From contig CM106585.1 of the NCBI GenBank assembly GCA_048013815.1, positions 23,622,001 to 23,686,000 of the forward strand: a stretch of 64,000 nt of DNA. The letters run 5' to 3'. Made by a program: the position numbers and the translations under genes. This stretch comes from Setoptus koraiensis. Its lineage: Eukaryota; Arthropoda. Below, piece after piece: positions 22,538-34,800 of the stretch; position 1 is the first letter of the stretch, and each line of letters begins with the position of its first letter. The notes beneath the pieces were generated by a model that was not told the DNA's origin, ran no database searches, and saw only the letters and a list, made by a program, of their open reading frames with translations.

Positions 22538-25500
22538 CACACACGCACACACACACACACACACACGCATATACATGAATAGGTCATTATGAGCGAGCTA
22601 TCGAGTGAGCGAGTTAGATGGCAAGCGAGCGAGCGAGTTTGTGTGTGTGAGAGCGAGCGAGTGTTTGTGTGTGTGTGTGTTTGTGTGTGTGTGTCTGCGT
22701 GTGTGTGTGCCTGCCTGTCTGTATGTCTGTGTCTGTGCGTGTGTGTCTGTGTGTGTGGGTAATTGTATATGTGGCAAGCGAAGCAAGCTAACGGGACCGC
22801 TAGTCTGGACACACACACACATACATTTCTAGCTTGCCACTCACTGGCTGCTAGACCGTGCGCTTACTACACACACTCACACACACTCACACACACACAC
22901 ACATACAGAAAACAAGTGTGCCAAGCATTTTTCTGTCTGCTGTGCTGATAGAGCCTGCGTAACGTTCAACTATACTGTGTTCAGTTAGCTAGCTAGCCAG
23001 TTAACTCGCTAGCTAGCTCGCCAGCGGTGATGCTCATTTATGTTGGGATGATGCATAAGCACGAACGCACACACACACACACTCACACGAACAAAACTTG
23101 GGCAAGCTGGATATTTGTGAAGCTTGTAAATTATAAGTTGTGCCTCGTAAGCGCAACTCGTGTAATAACTTGCAATGCTAGCTTGAGCACAGTGGCGCCA
23201 AATCTAAATGATATTGAAAATAATGTTTGAAAAATATGGGCGCGTTAGCGGTAATGGTCGCATTAATTTTGTAGCAATGGCAACGCGTGCGTGTGTGTGT
23301 GTGTGTGTGTGTTTGTTGCGCTGTGCACAGAACTATAGAGCAAATTCGCCGACGAATAGTGAACACGCGACCTCTCTCTATTCTCTCAACTCAGGCAGCG
23401 CGTTGGTTGACCGTGGACGGGCGAACTTGAAAATCGAACTTTTTGTCATCGAACTTTTTGTCGGCGAACTTTTTGCCTGCGTACTGGTTGGTGTGCATGA
23501 CCAACTTAACTAAACTCAAACTTAAACAAATTCGATCCAGCGTGCTGACAACAAACCCTTTTCTCGTTTAATCACTTCTATTGTCGCACAATATTATGGC
23601 ACAATTTTCATTCAATATTCATTGTGATTATATAATTCATATTCATAATAATTGCTATGAATTATTATTACCATGAATTATTATTATTATTATTATGGAT
23701 AAATAGCTCAAATTGAGATTATTCCGTGCAAAGTATGTGGAGATAAATCGTCTGGCGTCCATTACGGCGTAATCACATGCGAAGGCTGTAAAGGATTCTT
23801 CCGTCGTAGCCAATCTAGCATTGTGAATTACCAATGTCCGCGCCAAAAGAATTGCATTGTAGATAGAGTAAATAGGAATAGATGCCAATATTGTCGTCTA
23901 CAAAAATGTATGGCCTTGGGAATGTCACGCGATGCAGTTAAATTTGGGCGAATGTCTAAGAAGCAGCGAGAAAAAGTGGAAGATGAGGTCAGATATCATA
24001 GATTGCATCACAACAGTGCCACATCACCTGTGCCCAACAATAATCAACAGCAACAGTTAGCGACAACAAATCAACAACAACATCAGCAATCTAATAATAG
24101 TAATAATAATAGCAACAATAATAACAACAACAACAACGATAACAATATTAGTAATAATAATAATAACAATAGCAGTAGTAGTAATAATAATAATCAAAAT
24201 AATCTTATTGGCGGTATAGTAAATAGTAATCAAATAAATGCCGGTGGCCAGTATAATAACAGCAATGGTCAAGATCAAAATCAACAGCATCACCTTGCAT
24301 TAGGGCCAACAACAATATTGGTGGGCACAAATGGTCAGCATCAACTCATTGCAACCAATCAAAATAATAATGGAACCGGAGCTGGCAATAACAATAATCA
24401 ACAGCAATTAATGAGATCAACTGCAACAACAACCACCGTGATGACCACTCAACAGTTAACTGCCTCCTTAGCAGCCGCCGCAGCGTCTATAGCCAATTCA
24501 TCTTCTGCTGGTCAATCGCCTACAACTGCCACCATGATCATGGCCTCAGGAAATCAACAGCAGCATCTATTACAACAGCAGCAGCAGCAACAACAGCAAC
24601 AACAACAACAGCAAAATCATATTCAACTTCAACAGCAACAACAGATGATTCAACAACAACAGCACCAAGTGCAACAACAGGATTTATTTAATCCCAGATC
24701 AACAACAAATTCTTCAAACAACAACACAGCCACGTTGTCAGGCACAACCACTACTATTACATTGGGTGGTCTAACTATACAAACTGGACAACAACAACAA
24801 CAACAACAACAGCTACATCAACAACAACAACAGCAAGTGCAACAAGATCAACAGCAATTGAATGGGGCCGTCACAATTATTGTTCCGGCCAACACGCAAA
24901 TCTCACAATCGTCCACGACAAACAATACCTCCACCAATAATGACAACAATAACAACCAAATAGATACTAAGGTCGCTATTGCCACCTCATCATCGTCGTG
25001 TCCATCTTCCACAACATCAACATCGACAATAGCAACATCATCTTCCACCAACGATCAGCATCATCTCTCTCCAGATTCGTCCGTTTTTGATCATCAACAT
25101 CAAACAACAATGCAATTATCATCTAATAGTTCCGTTCAACAACAACAGCATCAATTGTATTCGTCTTCTGGCTCGTCATCATTAGGAACATTGGCATTGA
25201 CCACAAGCATTGCCAACAACGGCAACAACAATAATGTAGTAAATAACACAACAACTACTCAATCAGACAATAACCAACCCTCTTACTTATCATCACCTTA
25301 TAGCGATTTAGGTGGCTATAATACACCCACCGGTCAGAGCAGTAACGGGCGCAACGGAAGTACCTACTACTCATATACACCCACTGGTCAGCATAGTGCG
25401 ACTGGTAGCGCTGGTTCGCTAAGCTTTGATTTAGTAGGTTCCCCTACTGAATTTGCTGTTGATTCAACAACGTTTGATTCGGCGACATTACTTCAGCATC

Positions 25501-25781
25501 ATACTAGCCATTTACAGCACAATAGTCACCTTCATAGTAATCATCATCTTCACAATCATCACCACCACCATAATCACCTACAAAGATCAAGCTTAGATAG
25601 TTTACCAGATACCAATGGATGCCTCCTATCTACAACAACACCCACTCCAACCCCAACACCGACAACCACCTCGACGCCCTCATCTTGTTCACCTAATAAT
25701 AGCTTGAAACAGGTGAATCATCAAAATCATATAGTAGTTGGTACACATCAGGTACTTAACCAACAGCAGCATCTCCAACAA

Positions 25782-25812
<31 letters not shown>

Positions 25813-28800
25813 TTAACCATCTCCAACACCAACAAATGAATCTAAATCAACAACAGCAGCAGCAACAATTGCAATTACAACAAGGAACTAGCTCAAATCA
25901 ACCAAATAATTTCCAACAACAACAGCAACAACAATTGAATCATCAACAACAGCAGATTCAATTGTTGAATGTCAACAATCAGCTATCGTTGACATTTAAT
26001 CAAAATTCACATTTGGAGCTATTAGCCAAGACAGTTGCTGACGCCCATTCCAGAACATGTATACTAACTAGTGAACAGATTGTTGAAATTACATCTCAAA
26101 AACGCCAACAACAACAATTAATGTCAAACAACACTAATAGTTCAGCTAACAGCAATAATTCAGCGACACAAACTCATCAATCGCAACGGCAATTGTATCT
26201 GAGATCATTAAGTTACGAGGATTTATGGCTAGAGTGCGCCAAAAGACTGACTAATGTTATACAACAAATAATTGAATTCGCCAAGATGGTACCAGGATTC
26301 ATGAAATTATCTCAAGATGATCAGATTGTATTGTTGAAAGCAGGAAGTTTTGAATTATGTTGCCTCCGAATATCCCGTTACTATGATTTACAAACAAACC
26401 AGCTACTCTTTGGAAATGGCCTCATACCAATGGACGTGTTTCTCCGATCAGGTAAGCAAGATGACACCATAGAGAGATGAGAATGTTCGATTGATAGGAA
26501 CGATGTGTGCACCCAAACAATATAATATTAGCTTGTACTGCTGTGGTAGTAATTAATTTCAATAATTGTGTTGAAATTCCATTAGCAATACTGCTATTGA
26601 ATATGATGGATAAAACAAAAAAAGCCTCTCGTCGATAGAAAACCCTGCATCCATTAGGCGGTATGTGAAGTTGCTAATGGCACTAGTTGCATAATTTTTC
26701 AATTCAATGTCCAGTGTACAGAGATGATGATGGGACACTTTGTGCTGACTTGCTGTGTTAGCAGTAATATTGCATTAGCAGCAGGTAGATACGATCTACT
26801 ACCGAATCACATTATGTGTGCCATGAATTACTGCAACAGTTGATGACGAAGAAATTTTTATCGCCAACCCAACGGCCGGGCAGAAACTGTTTTTTGTTTC
26901 TCTAATATATATATATAAGTAAATGTATACATATAGATATATATATATATATATATGGATAAATTTATACAATGATCGCTGCCAGATGAGATCGATATTG
27001 ATATGAGTGTTAGTATCAGTCAAGCGTTTGTTGGCGTTATACAAAAATTGATCATTGCAACTGATAAATTGTTTATAAAATCATTGCAACGATGATTATC
27101 ACTATAATTATTGCTCATCCAAATTCAGACTCTACAAGTGGTAGACACACGATAGTTAAAGAACTACCATGTAAGCGACAACAGTACTTATTTGAGAATC
27201 GCTGATTCATTACCTGGGATAGACATAAGTTACGTAATGGTTATGTCCGCTTTTAAAAAAGCGCCACAAGAGAGAAGAGATGTGTCCATGCTTGATTCTT
27301 TTAATGGCCGAAAATTTTATCTCATTACCCTTGTGTGTGTTGGCCAATCGCATAAAATCTCAGTGAATGTGGTTTACGATTGATTCAGTGTGATGGTACT
27401 GTGTTGTGATTAAATGTAAATGTATGCAAGATTCTTCTCCTAATGATCAATTACTTGTTGCTTACATGCGATAGAATATCTCACTAGTGAGTGAGGCATG
27501 GCTGTGTTGTTGCACTTCCCGCTCTCATCTTAGTATAGCATAAATTTGTGTTATGTAAGTTTTTTTTTCTTCATAGAAATGTTAGATTGCAGCCAACGAC
27601 AAGTCAACCAGCACAGTATGTGTCTAGTGTGGAGAAGCACAGCTTCCTCTGATGAAAAACCGTTCAAATTATTGGACCATACAGCTTACCTAAGTATAAA
27701 CCATACTGTTAGTGTAGCACACAGCTAAGTTGCGTTTGGTGACAAATAATTCTTAATAGACTTTGTCTATACAAGAAGGCATCACACAGACAGCATCTTC
27801 TTTCAGCATCAGCAAGTTGATACCTATCGCAGATAAGAGCAACTTGTGAGTGTATTACGTAATCTGAAAGCAAAATGTCTAGGCCAAGGTCAGTCGATTT
27901 ACCGAACCAACTAGCTTCAACTAGAAACAACATTAGTAGGTATAGTTTAGATTCTAAATTAAGTTACTAGCATAGCTACTTTAATTATAGTGATTATTCT
28001 TATATATCAATGAAGCCAAATGAAAACAAATTCGAGAAGGAACAACCAAAGAACTGCTATTGAGACAGAACAGATAAGGAACAAACCACCGCTAACTACC
28101 GATTGTTTTGTTGTTTTCATCATAAAATGACAACTAAATTCATTTTGCTGCTAAAGTGCATGTTCAATGCTATACGACAAGCCATAAATGTGTTTAGCAT
28201 TGATGTGAGTGTCACCGCATAAGACATTGCCATGCTACTCATGGTAGCAAGACTGCACCTGAATGTATACGACTAGAATTTGTATGGTCAACGTGAGCAA
28301 TGAAGTTTGCTGCATCTCGGCATCAGACGTCAAGATCGCCATTGATTTTGAGTCTATTTTAACGAGATACGAGAGCTGAGGCTTGTCGTATCGTCAAGGT
28401 AGCCGATGGTAGTGGCGGACTAGCAAATAGAAAGACAGTTATATTCATCACAATTGTCCGTCGCACACACACACATCTAATTGGGAATCTGTTCTCTCCA
28501 TCACAGATACACCATATATTATTAAATCATTGTTGTTGTTTCGACTGCTGTGAGCCGTTTTCTAGACACAGATAAGCATATACGACTAGCCCATCTATCT
28601 TTCTACCACTATTTATCATCTCTTTTAGTTGCTTCCGGCGTCACTATGTATGATTTCAGCAGTTGATTCCAGTTTGTTCCGTTGCTCTCTCACGCTCCCT
28701 GAAGAGTTGCTGCATGAGAGAATAGCTACAAGAACTGCCAGCAGAGAACCGCTGAGAGAAAAAGAATTGCAGATAGAGATTGTGTTATGCCTTTCAAACT

Positions 28801-31800
28801 GAGGAAATGAGTGAATGAGTTGTTCTTTAGCGACTCAAATGTTAGACTTGCTCACTGTTGTTTGGCTCAATTGATTTATTCTCTTATTCTGCTTCGTCGT
28901 GTGTGCAAATAAAGGACTAAAATAATCAAGTTTGAGCTTCTTCTTTTGTTTGCACGTCTCTTTCTCTTGGCCAGCTAGCCGGCTAGCCGACTATGACTTA
29001 TGCAGACAGAGCAGCAGGCATTTTTATAAGCGTCCGAATAGCACCACCACCACCTTTTTACCTTATCTATATGGATACTATTATTGCAGATCGATGTAAT
29101 TTTTGGTCATTTTGGTATAAACTGGCCTCACCGGCTCTAACCACAGCCCCATGTCGTTGTTGTTGCTGTTGCTGTTGCTATTGTTGGCATCTAGACGTTA
29201 CTCTTTCACCTGTTGTGCGTCCCGTTCGAATACACATCAATATGTGTTCGAAGCATCACACAGTTGTTGAGTCAAGCCAAGTTATCGTGTTGTAGGATAG
29301 GATCGAAAGAGTCGACTAGCAGTGATGGTGTTTGTGCCATACAATGCTATTTCTGCTATTATTTAATGTTTGCCTCTCGCATCGTTTGGTGTCTCCTTCT
29401 GCTCACATTGTTACGTGAGGTGGTAGTAGCAGCAGCAGCGGCAATGGCAGAGTGAGTCGGAAAGAGCTTACCAAAACATCGTACTGATGCGACTACAAAC
29501 AGACCAGTGTCTCTCGCTGTGTGTGTCTATTGTCCATTGTAATACTCATTGCTAATTGCCTACTCCTCTTTGCCTCTTCCTTCTATTTCTTCGTCTTGAA
29601 TTGTTGTTCTGCTAACTCTGTCATTACTTCGGCGTTGCCTGTCTGTTGCCAAATCTGGTAGTGGTTGTTTAGTGCTAGCATCCCACGTATCCACACACGT
29701 AACTAAACAGCAACAGCAAGTAACTGTCTCTCGCTCAACTATTCTCCATTGAACAATATGTGTTCCTGTGTGTTTATAATGTTGCGCACCAAACACAAAG
29801 ATTTAGTCAAGTTGTATAGTTGTGTGGCGTTGCTATTACACATGACGTAATAGCAATAGTGGACGAACACCTTCATGCACAGCATATGCCACGTCAGCAT
29901 CAAATGCAATGTGTTGCACAATAACGTAAAGCGCACGGTGTACAGTTTAGGGATAATGCCGTTGCTGTTAGGCAATGTCCAACGATGGCGCGCCTTTACG
30001 CTCTTCACCTCTACTCTTTATGTTGTGTTCGATCAATCTTTCTCCCACTAACACTGCCAATGGCTCTACTAATGCACTATTGCACAAGAGAGGGCAGTTA
30101 TGAAAATGGCAATCTGTTGGGCACCGATACTGGACTGGATGTGCGATGCACAAGCCACGCAACAGTTATTGTGTTTAACCTTTTGACAGAGCATTGATTT
30201 TTATCGGCGTAGTGATCGCCAGCCGTGCAACATCCTCGCACAGGTAAATTGTTTTTCCTCTACGAGTATCATGTTATTAGATTTAGTTGAAAGCGCGCGC
30301 TTTATTCACGCATCTATTTATCAAATATTCTTCTTCTTCCTCTTGAAGGGCGACGCTTCAGCAGAGAAACTGTCAACCTACAGCAATGGTTGTTTGTTGT
30401 TGAGCAAACACGATGATCATGTATTGCTCGAGAAACGGTCTGTCCATTGGTTTGCCCAACGGATTTGCTCATTATGCATTTTACGTTTTGTCATTTTGTT
30501 ACGTTTACCGTGTGTTGTCGTTGTCTGTGTTGTATGAGCACGTTTGTGTTAGGTGGCATTTGCGTTTTGTTGCGCGTTTCATTCGCGATCACACTCGTGA
30601 CACCCCCTTTCTGCCTGACAGAGGATGCCAGGTAATCGCACACCCAAAGCAAGATGATGCCGGTTGAACGGCGGGCCAGCATGTGCGCTCCCACCCTCTG
30701 GTCAACAGAATGTTCACACGCGCGGGCGCATCTCTGCCACTAGTTGCTTGCAACTGTCGTGATTGTCGTTGCAGTTGCAATCATTCTAACGGGCACCCGG
30801 TTACGTTGATGTTACCTAAACTCAAGAGCGGCCGTTAGTTTGGGCGAGCGATCGGCAACGGCATCGACAGGAACCTCGGATGTGAGCGAGGGAGCCACCG
30901 ACACCAAAGAAGTAGCAAGGAACTAGGAACAATGCAGTGGCAATAGTTGTGCCAACGGCAGAAGGTGGCCGCACCTCCCCCTCGTTCTATCTCTTTGCTC
31001 GTGCGACGTCGCAAGCGATAACTCAAAAGGAATAGCGAACGTTCATTCATATGCATAACAGCAACAGCTAACGGTGCACGAGCATACACTGACGTTCACC
31101 GAGTGACAATGTTGTTGATGCACCAATGCGCCCTGCCAATATGCCACATCATGTGTGCGTGTGTGTGCACCAGTTTACGTGGCCGGTTTCCCCCACAACA
31201 AAACTCCCACGATCTTCTTCTTCGACACACACATGCACAGGTAACGCGAGCACCAAGAAAGATGCTGCTGCCGTGCAACAGTTGTTGTTACTTCATTCAT
31301 CGATTGCTTGAAAATGAAAGCACGATGCACACTGTGCAATGCACAGTGTGCATCGTACGTGGCAAACGCGAACTGGTGCAACTGGCTGTCAATGAATCCC
31401 ACGCGATTATTGCTATTATTATTATGTGATTTATTATACATTATCATACGGCATCGCTGTTACTGGCGCTATGTGGGCACCAGGGCGACACAGAGACGTT
31501 TCCTTCTTCTGTGTGCGTGTATCGCTATGTGCCGTAACAATGGCGTAAATGGCGCACTGTGTGTGTTGTGCAAATCGATCGATGTGGTGCACACTGTATC
31601 GATGGTGCAACATGACAAGAGAGAAAGAATTACGGTAAATATTAACAGCAACAGGATACAGCAAATCTTTTAAGCGAATGTTTGAAAATTAATTCAATGC
31701 AACAGCGACACTCGCCGTTGCCCGATGCCGATAGCATAACATTGCGTGTGTGTGTGTGTGTGCGTGGACGTATTGGCGGTTGCACAATCATGAGAAAGAG

Positions 31801-34800
31801 GAAGTGGAGGACGGCCGCCAACTCAACAAGCACAATCACAGTGAGCAAGCAACAACGGACAACCTGACTGTTATTGTTTGACTGTGTCGTTGCCTGTCAT
31901 CTTCTCCAATCGATGCAAATACTCGTCGAGCGCACACACATACTCAATAGATGCCTCATCATGGGCATCAATTGAAAATTCTCGCGACAATTCCTCACCG
32001 TTGGCCATGCTGCCGCCACCGCTGAGGCCAGGTGAGCAGCTGATGAGACTGCCGACGTGTAGCTACACTCGAATGATACATCTCATCGATTGTGTCTGTC
32101 TCACGGCCAGATCAGCAGCGTTGCATCGGCGAAACAAGCGTGATGATGGTGATTACAGCGAAACACCATTGGCTATTATCGGCCAGACTCAAGTTGGTCG
32201 CTTTGTAGTGGCATGGCGATTCCGTTTGCCCTTGCCCAGTTGCCAGTTGTTGCCGCTGTTGTTGGCGTTGCTGTTGTTGCCGTACAGTTATATGAGCTGT
32301 TGCGTATAATCCGTTGTATAAGCAGCAGTTGCCGCCTTTTGTACACTTGATTGCGGTGCACCTCCAATGGAGGAGACAGGTGAAGCAATATAGTGAGAGA
32401 GAGAGAGAGGCTTGTGAAAATAAAAACAGTTATATTCAAGTTCTTGTTATTTTTGTTTGTTGGCAGCACAACTGGCCGGCTGATCTTTTCAAGTTCAGCC
32501 AGGCAGTTACTAGTGGTATTGGTGAGCTTGTTGTTGCTAAAACGAAGAAGAAAAAAGCAGAATAATAATGAATGAGCTAGGAAATGGTAGAGCAGACACG
32601 CCAGAGTAATTCCGTTGATGCTATTAGTGGCCCATAGCGTCGATTGTTGTTGTAGTTGTTTCTCAGCTTGTTGGTCGCATCAGCTTGTTGTTGTTATACG
32701 GCTTACAGCGGTAGAGTTAGTCGTAGCCAGACTAAATGGTCTGCAACTGCAAACTTGACCATAATACCGATGGAGAGTACCTGTTGCTGTCGCACACACA
32801 CACTCATGGATGCCCATATGAGCTTCCACTCATGCAGCATCTGGCCATTAATTTGGCTGGCGGGCTGTCAGGCTGGCCAAATGGCAATGGAGTCTCTTTT
32901 TCGAACCCTTACGTAACAATAACAACAGCGGCAGCAACAACAACAACAACAACAACAACAACATCAACAGTACATAACAACGGCGTAACAGCGGTTCTGA
33001 CAATGTTATCGCTAGTGTGCCAAGTTTGAATTCAATCATTCAATTCAAGCCTCACTCATGTGTAGTTATATAACGTAACTACACATGTATATAACTATAG
33101 CTGCATGTATGCAGTAATAGCAACGCCAGCACTAATAATAATAACGATAAAAACTACCACCATCCACTAAACCGCTTCTATTTGAGCCAATCCGATCCTG
33201 TCCGATAATAAACCAAGCAGCAGTTATGAGAGAGAGAAAAAACCTGTATTTCCACTTGCTTCCGTTGGAAGTACACGCAACGCACTCACCTGTCGTTTTT
33301 ATTTGTCGGCTCGGCTTCTCTCGATTTGTACCGCTGCTCGACTGTTGTTACCGCTAAGTGTGCGTCTATTGAATGTTCTTCCAACGTCAGCTTGCTGTCC
33401 AACGTCGCTCGCTCGGCAATGGCTCATAATTTTCAGCTTCAGTGGTGGTGGTACTAGTAGTGTTAGCTTGCCATGAGTCGCAACAGATAGAATCGCTAGG
33501 CGAGACTATCATGGCAAGACAACTCACGACAGTGGCCATGATGGCGATGATCATCGGGCAAACTACCATCATCATCCATCTATCGACTACCATCACTATT
33601 TTGAACATCCACTGCCATTTATATATATATATATATATATATTCACACACGCGATGCGACGCAACGCATAACGCTACACACAACAACTCAGCAACGCAGT
33701 GTAACGCGACTCACCGTAAGCATTATTATGTAATACACTAACGTTATGTTAGTGTATCACTGTACACTGTATAATATTATTATATTGCATAACATTAGTT
33801 CGTTGTTGCGTCTATGTATGTGTGTGTGTGTGTTTGTATGTGTGTGCTTGTAGCCAGCGGTAGTTACGCTGACGACCACGACGGTATTGATGACGGTGAT
33901 GATGATGGTGATGATGATGATGATGAGGTAATGTCTGGAAGTGGAGAGAGGCATGACTTGAAGACATAACATTTAGCTTCGTCCAGTTTGAATCATTGGC
34001 GTTAGTTTGCGCCGAAAGATAACGGGTGATGAGACGCCCGCCAGCCAGCCAGCCAGCCGGTCTCTGTTACCTTGCAACTATAGCAAACTAGTAAGCCATG
34101 TACAGTGTACGCCATGAAGAATTGCGTAATCTCCGTTGAGCAATGATGATTATTATTATAAAATAAAATGGATGGCATAAACTTGAATTGCAGGCGTCTA
34201 TTTTAGATTATATGTGGCGATTATATTATATCATTATATATCGCTGACCATCAAGCTCTCTTTTTCGTCTGTCTCGTTGAGTTGTTGCGTCGAGTCTTTT
34301 CATTACCATTCCAGAGAACACAGGCAACATTTCCCATCGGCTAAAACGTCGGCTGAAATGTCCAGCCTAAGCCCGGTCGTGTCAACTGTTGACTGGTACA
34401 CAAGCGCACACTTACACACCAATAGATGGACAAAAGTTGCCTGACCACTTGTTGGCAACTTGTGTGACGTAACTCCTACCTGCAGCTCACAGATCAACGT
34501 TGCCAGAGATTAGCCTTGTGAGCGCCTAAGCGCTTCATGCAAGATCTCATGTAAGATGTTGCACAAGGGCGAGTTTCAGCGCCACAATCAGCTTTTGCAG
34601 CAGCAGCCGCCTCTTTGTGGCCATAGTGGTCGGGCCAATCTGATGATATTGTCACTATGGTGACGATGATGATTCGCAAAAAAGAGCCTAAGCTAGCTAT
34701 GGCCGCCAGCATGAAACTCTAAATGCAGGCTACCCAAGAGTGCTTCTACATGTGTATGTATATATATGTGCAGCTCTATATATATATAAATACGTATATG

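Larger units (their letters stand above)
22295..23706 (+). other. HR3 intron 1, dense in CA/TG arrays
   Basis: Starts GTAAAC and ends AAATAG. It contains (CA)n at about 22471-22569, (TG)n with variants at about 22638-22758, (CA)n at about 22808-22825 and 22868-22908, (CA)n near 23068 and (TG)n near 23288. GAGC/GCGA tetranucleotide runs lie near 22348 and 22590-22660. Open frames here code for Thr-His or Cys-Val repeats and are artefacts. No alternative coding exon was recognised. Confidence 0.85.

Noticed and set aside
22189..22822. Frames rich in Thr-His or Cys-Val repeats
   Set aside because: Translations of CA and TG microsatellites. Only the first 70 bases from the ATG at 22225 are coding (HR3 exon 1).
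24057..25051. Minus-strand Ile/Val/Leu-rich frames opposite the HR3 hinge
   Set aside because: Reverse translation of Asn/Gln codon runs; they mimic membrane proteins but are shadows.
27882..27893. CCAAGGTCA, a match to the FTZ-F1 half-site, in the HR3 intron
   Set aside because: FTZ-F1 acts next to HR3 in the moulting cascade, but about one such 9-base match is expected by chance in 13 kb on both strands.
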